64,000 nucleotides of DNA, taken from assembly GCF_008035925.1 (NCBI RefSeq), contig NZ_CP036264.1, positions 1,337,409-1,401,408 on the forward strand. Direction: 5' to 3'. Source of the DNA: Stieleria maiorica. Lineage in GTDB: Bacteria; Planctomycetota; Planctomycetia; Pirellulales; Pirellulaceae. The notes under the pieces are model-generated. The model did no database searches and was not told where the DNA came from. It saw nothing but the letters and a program-made list of their open reading frames with translations. Made by a program: the position numbers and the translations under genes. Each line of letters starts with the position of its first letter. The stretch's first letter is position 1. Shown one piece after another: positions 9,029-18,600 of this stretch.

Positions 9029-12000
9029 ATGTATCGCACCGATTCGGCAACGAACCTCTTTTCGGCGGCACTGATGTCTGCCGGATCGATCGCTGCGTCG
9101 GTGGTCAGGTGTGTGGGGGTGATCGTTTGCTTCACGAGCGTTTGTTTGGTGGGCGGTGTTCCGAGCCACGCCCAGCCCCCGGGGACGTATCCGCCGGCGG
9201 AAATCCTGCGTCCCTCGCCGACGCCGGCCGAGTCTGGAAAGCTGCCGATCAAGGGGATGATGTTTCTGGACGTCTCGGAGAATGCGATCTATGCCCCGGG
9301 GATGAAGTACGAGCGGTATTTGGAACTCGAACGTGGCGGCACGAACCAAACGCGCCGTTATGTGTTCGACACGGTGAAGATCGACGGTCGGGTCGACGGT
9401 AATCGGGCGGAGTTGTCGGTGGAGGTGCGGGTGGCCGTCGACGCAACCGCCGATGAGACGATCGAGATCCCTTTGGCGATGGAGAATTTTCACCGCTTGG
9501 GTCCGGTCGAATTCTTTTCCGGCGCCGAAAACGGCAACAAACTGGCCGTGGCGGTCGACCAGGATTCGGGGGACTATGAATTGCTCGCCTCGGTCGCCAA
9601 GGAGACCATCGTCGGGTTCCGCATGCAGATGTCAGCTCGGGTCGAGACCGATGTGGTGCATGCGTTGGATTTTCGTTTGCCGCCTTCGGCGACGGAGATC
9701 AACCTGGTCAGCGATTCGCGCGACGTCGTCGGCGTGATCCCCAATCGCGACGACGAAGTCCTTGAAACCTCAGCCGACGAGGCGGGCCGCAGTCAATTCA
9801 AGGTGATCAGCAGCGGGGGCCGCTTCACACTACAGTGGGGCACGATGGATCGACCCGTTTCGGTCCCGTTGCTGGAAGCGACCAGTGGGATTTCCATGCA
9901 ATGGAATTCGCCCCAGGATCCGTTGTTGCAGAACGTGAAGATGACGGTGCGTGATTCCCGCGGACCGATCTCCAGTTTCAAACTCCGGATTCCGCCGGGG
10001 GCGTCGCTGCGCGATGATCCGAAGCTGATCACCAGCGGTCAATTCGGGCAGCAAGTCGAACTCTCCAAGCCCGACGCCGGTGACGCCGAGCTGTTTCAGG
10101 TCACGATCCCCAAGTTCGAACGTCGACAGAGCATTGTGTTGGAGTTTCGATTGGAGATCCCCAGCGATTCCCCGACGGCCAAGAATCCGCTTGCATTGCA
10201 AGTGCCCGTGGTTGCCGAAGCGCTTCGCAACCAGGGCACGATCAACATCACGACCGGAGCGGACTATCGTTTGCGGTGGCACCAGCGATCGTATGTCAAA
10301 AACACCACACCGGCCGCCGAGGATGAAACGGCGGTCGACCAGCGGAGTTATTCGTTTCAATTCATCCGTGGCGAGTTTACGTTGCCGATTTGGTTGGACG
10401 CCACCAAGCGTGAATTCCGCGTGTCCAGCGAGTGCGACATCGAACTGCGGGACAATTCCGCGAATCTTTCGATGGAAATCGAATCGATCGGAAATGGCAA
10501 TCGGTCTCAGTTGTTGAGCGTCGATCTGGCGGATTGGCAGGCGCCTCGAATCGAAAACGCGCGCACCGGTGCTCCGCTTCCCTGGTATGAATCGGACAAC
10601 TTGATCGAAATCGAAGTGAATTACACGGGCATGGAAGAAAGCATTCCCGTTTTGATCAAGGCGCGCCGCGGGCTCAGTGAGGCGTCGGCCGATCAAGCGG
10701 ATCGGCGTGTCGAATTGCCGGTGCCACGGATCGTCGGGTCGGGGGATCGTCGTGACCCGATCACGATTCAAGAAGCCATCGTTCGGCTCTCCGGCAAAGG
10801 CCGGCGTTCGTTCGTCGTCGACTTGGAGCGTTCGTCCCATTTAGAACGTTCGGCCGATGCCGAATCCGCGGCGCTTGAGCGAGTCGGCAACGGTGAACGG
10901 GCCACCGCGGATCCATCGCGAATCGGAGATACGACCCGCGTGTTCGCCGTGATGCCTCCCGAATCGGCCGCACGCATCGTCGGCCAATTGGTGGAACGCC
11001 CGCCCCGAATCAGCTTGGAACACACCGCCAACGTCAAATTGATCGGTGATCAATTGGTGACCACCGTCACGTGGCTGATCGAAACTCCCGTCGACTTGGA
11101 AGGACGGTTGCGGATCGCGATCCCCGAACCGACCCCCGGGGTTGCCGCCGATGCCGCATCGAACGTTGCTTCGTCGCAGGGTTCCGGTGCCGACGATGAG
11201 GGCGAGACGTCGGGGGCGACCGACGGGCAAAATGACAGCGCCATGAAACAATGGTCGGTCGAGGTCAATGACCGTGCGGCGCAGTTACAGGCCGTCACGT
11301 CCGACGCTTTGGCCGATCAACAGCAGGCGACCGGGACCAACACGGCCGGGCAGGCGTCGCAAAGCTTGCAATACGATCTCGTTTCCGATGCGCTCGCCGA
11401 CGGCAACATGGAAGTACGGTTCATCCACTCCGAATCCGTGACGTTTAACCCCGATGCCGCGGAGAAATTGGTTGAGATCGGGTTGCCCTATCCGATCGTC
11501 CAAGACATCACGCTGCGGGGAAAAATCGAACTGGAGTTGTTGGGCGGCGAGTCGCATGACATCACGCCGGCGGAGAAATCGCTGACCGATCAATTGGTCT
11601 TTCGTACGCTGCCGACAAAAACGGTTCCGCTGCGGATTTCACCGAGGGCGCCGGCGAAAAGCGAATTGCTGACAGGCAAGATCGTGGTGCGAACGGCGAT
11701 CAGCGAAATCTCCCAACACGATCAAGTGATCGCCAGTCTGGAAGGGACCGGCGAGTTTGAACTGGACTTGGAGTACGCCGATCAAACCGAGATCCAGGTC
11801 ACTCTGAACGGCGAACCCGCGGCGTACAAGATGGTCGGCGAGCGGCTGGTCGTGCGCGTCCCATCGGACATGCAGCAGCATCTGATCGATGTTCGGTTGT
11901 GGATCGATCGAACCGGTGGCGGCCTGTTTCAATCGATCAGGCCGCTGGCCCATGTCGGTCCCGGGACCGGCCAGCTGTTTTGGCAGTTGACGGTCCCGTC

Positions 12001-12610
12001 GGATTGCCACTTGGTTTGGGCGACGCCGTCGGTCGGCCGCGAAATGCAATGGGGATTCGACCGTTGGCGACTGATTCGCAGCCCGCTGATGACCGAGACC
12101 ACGCTGATCAATCGAGTCGCGACGGCACAGCCCGAGGCGATCGATTTGAGCCCGATGCCGACGGGCAATCGATACTTGTTCTCTTCGATGGACGACCGCT
12201 CGTTCCGGTCGATGGTCGGCACTCGAACCATCTTGTGGATGATCGTCGCCGGTGCCATCGTGTTCGTGGCCGCCGTGCTGACCTACATCCCCGCGACCCG
12301 CAATCCGTTTTCCGCGGTCGTCGCGATCGTCTGTTTTGCGGGGCTGTTGGCGGTCGCTCCGGACGCCGCCATCCTGGTCGGTCAAGTCACGATGTTGTCG
12401 TTGGTGCTGGTCATCGTGATGTTGGCGATTCGCAATCTGGTGCTGCCGACGCCGTCCAGAGTGTTGACCAGCACCCGCGAGACACGATTGGATTCATCAT
12501 CGCAAAGTCGTCGGCAACCGCCCGATTACCGACCGCCCAGCAGCATCGCCGTCACCCATTCGATCGGTCCGGAGGACGTCTCGAAGTCTGCCGACGAGGT
12601 GGCTTCATGA
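9029..12610 (+). CDS. Giant secreted, membrane-anchored protein A (unknown function)
   Basis: About 1193 aa from ATG 9029. The N-terminus has a signal-type hydrophobic segment (VVRCVGVIVCFTSVCLVGG, ending near SHAQ). A long beta-rich extracytoplasmic region follows (about 50-1060), with repeated patterns such as ETIEIPLAM and LDFRLPPSATEINLV. Three closely spaced membrane helices (about 1066-1140) and a polar tail (1141-1193) end the protein. The stop overlaps the next gene's start as ATGA, so proteins A and B are translationally coupled. Codon use and composition match the neighbours. Alternative starts are GTG 8960 and ATG 9074. I do not recognise a named family; similar large hypothetical proteins are known from planctomycete genomes. 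The architecture suggests an envelope-spanning or surface structural role. Confidence 0.8.
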   Translation: MYRTDSATNLFSAALMSAGSIAASVVRCVGVIVCFTSVCLVGGVPSHAQPPGTYPPAEILRPSPTPAESGKLPIKGMMFLDVSENAIYAPGMKYERYLELERGGTNQTRRYVFDTVKIDGRVDGNRAELSVEVRVAVDATADETIEIPLAMENFHRLGPVEFFSGAENGNKLAVAVDQDSGDYELLASVAKETIVGFRMQMSARVETDVVHALDFRLPPSATEINLVSDSRDVVGVIPNRDDEVLETSADEAGRSQFKVISSGGRFTLQWGTMDRPVSVPLLEATSGISMQWNSPQDPLLQNVKMTVRDSRGPISSFKLRIPPGASLRDDPKLITSGQFGQQVELSKPDAGDAELFQVTIPKFERRQSIVLEFRLEIPSDSPTAKNPLALQVPVVAEALRNQGTINITTGADYRLRWHQRSYVKNTTPAAEDETAVDQRSYSFQFIRGEFTLPIWLDATKREFRVSSECDIELRDNSANLSMEIESIGNGNRSQLLSVDLADWQAPRIENARTGAPLPWYESDNLIEIEVNYTGMEESIPVLIKARRGLSEASADQADRRVELPVPRIVGSGDRRDPITIQEAIVRLSGKGRRSFVVDLERSSHLERSADAESAALERVGNGERATADPSRIGDTTRVFAVMPPESAARIVGQLVERPPRISLEHTANVKLIGDQLVTTVTWLIETPVDLEGRLRIAIPEPTPGVAADAASNVASSQGSGADDEGETSGATDGQNDSAMKQWSVEVNDRAAQLQAVTSDALADQQQATGTNTAGQASQSLQYDLVSDALADGNMEVRFIHSESVTFNPDAAEKLVEIGLPYPIVQDITLRGKIELELLGGESHDITPAEKSLTDQLVFRTLPTKTVPLRISPRAPAKSELLTGKIVVRTAISEISQHDQVIASLEGTGEFELDLEYADQTEIQVTLNGEPAAYKMVGERLVVRVPSDMQQHLIDVRLWIDRTGGGLFQSIRPLAHVGPGTGQLFWQLTVPSDCHLVWATPSVGREMQWGFDRWRLIRSPLMTETTLINRVATAQPEAIDLSPMPTGNRYLFSSMDDRSFRSMVGTRTILWMIVAGAIVFVAAVLTYIPATRNPFSAVVAIVCFAGLLAVAPDAAILVGQVTMLSLVLVIVMLAIRNLVLPTPSRVLTSTRETRLDSSSQSRRQPPDYRPPSSIAVTHSIGPEDVSKSADEVAS

Positions 12611-15600
12611 CCCCGGCGACAACCGACAACTTCGTCTGTCGCGGAGGGTGTGACGCGGCAGCGTTGCTGGGCCTGGCGATGGCTCGCGGCCCGTTCGCCG
12701 TCGGCCGGATCGGCGTTGCGCGGCGGCTGATGTTGACGTTGATCGCGGTCGGCTGTGCGCTGCTGGCGACCGGACAGTCGCGCGGCCAACAAGTCCCCGA
12801 AACGCCACCGGCGGTCGAGCAACCCGCCGATGGACCTCAAGGAGACACCGATCGACCCTCCGCCGAGCCGGACGCTGCGGGGCCGGACGCCGCAGGGCCC
12901 AAAGACGATCCTTCGTCAGCCAGCGAGCCCTCAGCCAGCGAGCCCTCAGCCAGCGAGCCGATGGACAAGGCTGCGGAAGACAAGGCTGCGGAAGACAAGG
13001 CTGCGGAAGACAAGGCTGCGGAAGACGAGTCCCCGACCACCGAGTCCGCCGAGGGCGAATCATCGGCGGCCGGGGTCAGCGATGCGGTGTCGAGCGATGA
13101 CGCAGCGGCACGTCAGGATCGTTTGACGTTGCCGCTGCCGTTGCGTGATCGTGACGGTCGACCGCTGCGTCCGATCGGGGTTTTCCTTTCACAAATCGTC
13201 GACTTGGTGCCGGCAGATTTTCGTGCCGTTTCGATCCGCGATTTGCAGCAGGCGATCGGCAACGGTGCCGAGCGGTTTGCCGATTCGAACCAGGCTCGTT
13301 TGGTCAGCGGGTTCTATGACATTCGGCTGGATGAGAATCTGTTGGTCAGCGAAGGCAGCAAGTTGGTGCTGGAGCACAAGCCTCGCCCGATCATTCGTCG
13401 AAAGTTGGGGCAGGTCAATTTGGCGATCACCGGTTCACCCGGCGGTCTTCGATCACCGCTTTCGGTCGGTCGGGGAAATCTTCCCAGGTTGGAAATCGAT
13501 TTTTCGGGTGAGTTGGTGGCGGTCGTTCCGGGGACGCCGTCAGCGGACGGGTTTACCGCGACTGTCGAACAATCGCTCGGTTCGGCCGGCATCGCAGCAG
13601 AGGATCAACGCGAACCGGACAGCGCGGCCGGCGCCTTGGACGGATGGTCACAATCCGAGATTCGTTTCGGATGGACGTTGCGAAGCCAATCGGTGGGCGC
13701 GGCAAAACGGTTCGACTTGCGTTTGCCCCGGACCGCGCAGACGCGACTGGTCATTTCCACGCCCAGCGACATCGTTCTGGAGTCCAAGCAAGGGGTATTG
13801 GTCGAGCGTCCCGGGCCGCCGCCGGATGCGGATGTGCAAACGCGAACAGGCGACATTCGTTGGTACGTGTTGGAAGCCGGCGGACTGAACCGGCTGGAGA
13901 TCGATGCCCGCCGAAGGTCTGATGGCGAAGCGAACCAGCCACTGTTCATCCGACGCGAATCAAAGCAGTACGAGGTGGACTTGTCGGGCGTGTCGTGGAT
14001 CCACCGGATGACGTTGCAGTTTCCACGCCAACGCAATCGGCTTCGTCTGCGCTTGCCGCAGGGAACCGTGACGGCGATTCGAGTCAATTCCATCGAGGCA
14101 CCGTATCAGGTGTTGCGGCGCGAGGATGGCCAATCGTTGATCGACGTCGATCTACCCGGCGGATTGGTCGGTGTCATCGACTCCGTCCCGGCCGCAGCAC
14201 CGGCAGGCGGGTTGCGGAACGAGCCGGCGTCGGAGCTGTTGACGTTGACGATCGAGGGGACGTCGAATTGGAATCTCAGCGACGGCATTTGTGAATTGCC
14301 CTCGGTGACACCCGACGAGCCGAACGTGTTGTGGACCGAAGCGTCCACGCAAACCATTGTCGCGGTGATGGACCCCTTGGAAGTCGCAAAGTGGGACTTG
14401 CCACCGACATGGCGGCAATCGATTCAGACACCCACGCGGGCTGGTGAGACGCTGTTGATCGCCGACGGTCCGCCACCCCAAAACGCACAGCCCGATGCGA
14501 TCTGGTCGCAGCTGATGCTGATCGAAAAAGAAGAGCGGTTCATCGAAGCGGTTTGGACGCGGTTGCGTGTGCAACAGGCTCCGACCCCGGAGGTGCGCTC
14601 GAACAGCCGCATCCGTTGTCGGTTGTTGCAGAATCACCAGTCTCCGTTTCAGATGGACGTTAATCCAGATTGGACCGTCGACTCGGTCACCGTGGTCGGT
14701 TCGGGGCGCAGAATCACCGTGCCTGTGGATGCCAATCGTTGGGTGATTTGGCCGACGCCCAGCGAAGCGGCCCAAGCGACGTTCGAAGTCGAGGTGATCG
14801 CGCGAAAGAATCTGCCCAGGAATCGCAACCGTTTGACGATGGCTTCGACCTGGATCGTTCGACCGCTGCAGCATGTGGGAGAACATGTGGTCTCGATTCA
14901 ACCGCCACCGCTGCGCCGTTGGGACGGCAATTCGGTGATGCTGCAGGGGCGGTTCGAATCATCCACGATGGACGAGGAATCGATCGCATTTTTTCAACCG
15001 GATTCGGAAACGTTGTTGATCCGCAGCCCGACCGGCGAAATCCCCGAGGTCACGTTGGAGCCCGTCGATGATTCCTTCGGGGTCGCGCTGCGGCACGTGA
15101 TCGAAACCGAAGGCAGCGATGTCTCCGAAACCATCGTCGTCCGGGCCGAGACGACGCAACCGATTTCAGAACTCTCGGTGCTGACCGGCAACTCCCGACA
15201 GGAAGAATTCAGTTGGTCGTTGCGGCGGACAGATCAGTCGGCAACGGTCAGCTTGCCCAGTTCCAGCGTGCAGCGGGCGTCGCCTGATCCGCTGGGGACC
15301 TACGTCATCACGCTGGAAGGCCGTGACTTGCGGCAATTCGAATTGGTCGGACGCCGGTTCTTTCCGGTCCAAGACCGGTTGACCCTGTCGCTGCCGAGTG
15401 TGCGTCGAACTCGAGGGCAAACCGCCGAGGTCAGGATCGACGCCAGCTGGGAGATTTCCGAGATTCCCCCGGGAGTTCAACTGGTTCCCGGAACCGAGGC
15501 AAACGGTTCGACGTCGGTCGCCGCTGGTCAACCACAATACCTTCGATACGAACCGCTGCTCCGTCCCGAGATTCGATTGCGACGGGCGCAGCCCGAGACG

Positions 15601-18600
15601 GCGGCCTGTCTGATTTGGAACCAGCGATTCGAAGTGGTCGCCAACAGCCGCAATGAAGACTTGTTCCATTTGACCGCCGAGGTGTCCACGCGCAAGCCGA
15701 TTCATCTTTCCTTCGATCACGAACTGGAAATCGTGTCTGTGTCCAGGAACGGGGTGCGCCAAGCTGCCGATCGAACCGAGGTGGGCGAGATCTGGATCGA
15801 TCCCGAGCGGCCGAGCGATCAAATCGCGGTGTTGATGCGGCGGCGTCACGCATCTAGCGACTGGTTTCGACGATGCCGGATCCCGCGTGTCGAAGTGGAA
15901 GGCAATGTCATTCGGCAACAGGTGGCGTATCAAACCGGCGCGGGGACATTGTTACTGCACCGTGCCACCGATTCACTCGCCGGCGAGTCGGGCGAATTGG
16001 GCCAGGGGACGGTGTTGATTTTGGTCGCGCGTGACGTGGCGATCGGCCTGGGGTGGCTGGTCGCGACGGTCGTCTTTTTTATGGCGTGGTCGATCGCACG
16101 CTGGTTTCCGTTGGGAGTCCACGGTTTGTTCGTTCTGACCGTGCTTGCGATCAGTGGGGCCGTCATCTGGTGGCCGGCGCAAGCGGCCATCATCGGCTGG
16201 ATCGCCGTGCCGCTGTCGGCCGCGGCACTGTTGCACGTGGTGATGGCCGATCGACGGACGACCAGGGTGACCGGCAGTGGTGCCGGCGGATCGCTGCGGC
16301 TGGACGACACCCGATCACAACGCAACGCCCGCGACCGATCGGCGGACTTCTCCGTGTCGGTTCCGCATTCGGTGCTGTTGTTCGCGATCGGATGGTCGGC
16401 GACGATGGGCGGCGGCCTGGCGGCCCAGGATTCCATCGGCGACGATGCTCGGCGAGAGTCGGACGGCGGGGGAATGGTCGAAACGGCAGACAACGATCCG
16501 ATCGAATTGTTGGTGCCGCTGGATCCCGACTATGTGCCGGTCGGCGACAAGGTGTACATGTCACGAGCGGATTATGAATCCATTCGATCGGACGTCGATC
16601 CAGACCGTCCGGTGGACGCACAATTCCAATCGGCGGAATACCGTGTCGTTCTGACTCCGCCACGCGACGCGGCCGGTTCCATCGCCGCCGAGATTCAAGC
16701 GGACTATCAAATCCAGCTGGTGCGCGAATCGACGCAGGTGCGATTGCCCGTCCGTGCCGATCTGTTGCGCCGGATCGAATTGGTATCGGGCGGTGAGACG
16801 CAAATCATCCGTTTCACCGTCGACGAACGCGGGACGGTGACCGCCGCGATCCCGTCGAGTCGTCAGAGTCTGTTGCGGTTGACCTATTTGCCGTCGGTGT
16901 TGACGCTCGGTATCGAACCGGGCATGGCGGTCGGCGGCGACGGGCCGGCTTGGGACGAACGCGATTCCGAACCACCGGGTGCCGATCCGGGGCCGGCCGA
17001 TCCGGGCCTGTCCGGCGGCGACGTTCGGCTGGACGCGACATCGGGAATGGCAACCACCGTCGTTCGGTTGGCGATCCCCGCGATCCATGCCGCCAAGTTG
17101 ATTGTCGAAGCACCACGCGAGATCCAAGTCGAATCGCTCGGTGATCCCTTGGGCCGATCGCTGTTCCGTTCCGAATTGGGACGCTACGAAGCGGACTTGG
17201 GACCGGTCCGCGAGTTGGCGATTCGATGTCGCGCCGTCAAACGTCCCGGCCAATCGGCCGCACAAACCCTGCGCCGGGCATATCGGATTTCTGCCGGGAT
17301 CGAATCCACGGTCGTCGAGTGTGAGATCACACCGGAAGACAGCCTGCGAGAAGGTGACACGTTGCAGCTGACCATTCTCGGCGGGCCGCCACCGAGTCTG
17401 ACGAGTATCGGTTGGGCAATGGAAGAATCGGAACTGGCCGACAGCTCCGATCGTCCTCCCGGTGCGAACGCTTCACTGGTGAGCGGGGTTTATCGATTCG
17501 AAAAACAATCCAGCGTCGACACTCCGATCCGTTTGCTGTGGCGGTTGCCTTCGGTGCTGAACGATCCGACGTCGACCGAAGACAGCAAGACGATGCCGAT
17601 CCCCGAGGTGTTTTCCTCGGTCGCCCAACGCTGGGCGGCCACCTTGTTTGCCATCGAATCGGCAGCCTCGATTCGCGTCAGCGAGTTGGCCAAGGGCTCC
17701 CAACCCGCCAGCGAAGACGAGTTTTTGGCGGCGTGGCGAGGCTATCCCGGAAGAATTCAACGGGCATTTGTCATTCAGGACGTGTTCCCATCCTTCGTGC
17801 TTTTGCAAGACAAATTTCCCACGCCCACCGCTCGGTTGAATCATCGTTTGCACGTCAAGGAGACGAAGATGGAGTTGCGGTTGAAGGCCGACCTGGTCGA
17901 CCTGAGGCCGAGTCTTCAACGCATCCAAATCACCATCCCCCCGCGGTTCCGCTTGGTCAGTTGTTTGGTCAATGGTGAACCCATCACTTCCATGACGCCG
18001 CTGACGGTCGAGACCCCGTCGGGGGTTCGCTCACAGGTGCCGATCGGTGACAATCGAATCAACGGGGCCACTCAGATCGAACTGTTGGCCGAAAGTCGCG
18101 TGCCGATCCGGGGGCGGACCATGCTTCCCCGGTTCGCGATTTCATCCGATGGCGAGATTCGCGAAACCTATCGCATCACACGTGAACGATCGCTGGACGT
18201 CCGGATGACGCGATCCGATGACCCGGCGCCGGGGAATGAGAACGAGCCCGGCACTTGGAAACCGGCCACACTGACGCAGGACGATTTGCTCGCCGGGCGG
18301 ATTCCGGTCGTGTACGCTGAATTCAGTGGGACGCCAACGGATGATGACCCGATCGTGGTCAGCCGCCGCGCCTCCGGTTCGGTCTTTACCTGTGATCAGA
18401 TCACCAGGATGCGGTACGCGGACGGGCAATGGTTCTGCGACACGTTGCTGGAATTGCCCGGCAGAACGATCCCCGATTATGTGGATCTGACACTGCCGAC
18501 ACGTTGGGCGGCCGATTTGCAGGTCAGCGGCGCCAGTGTTTGGGGAAAGCGACAATCCAGCGATGATGTGGTCACCGTCGTTCGCGTCGCGGTGCCCGCC

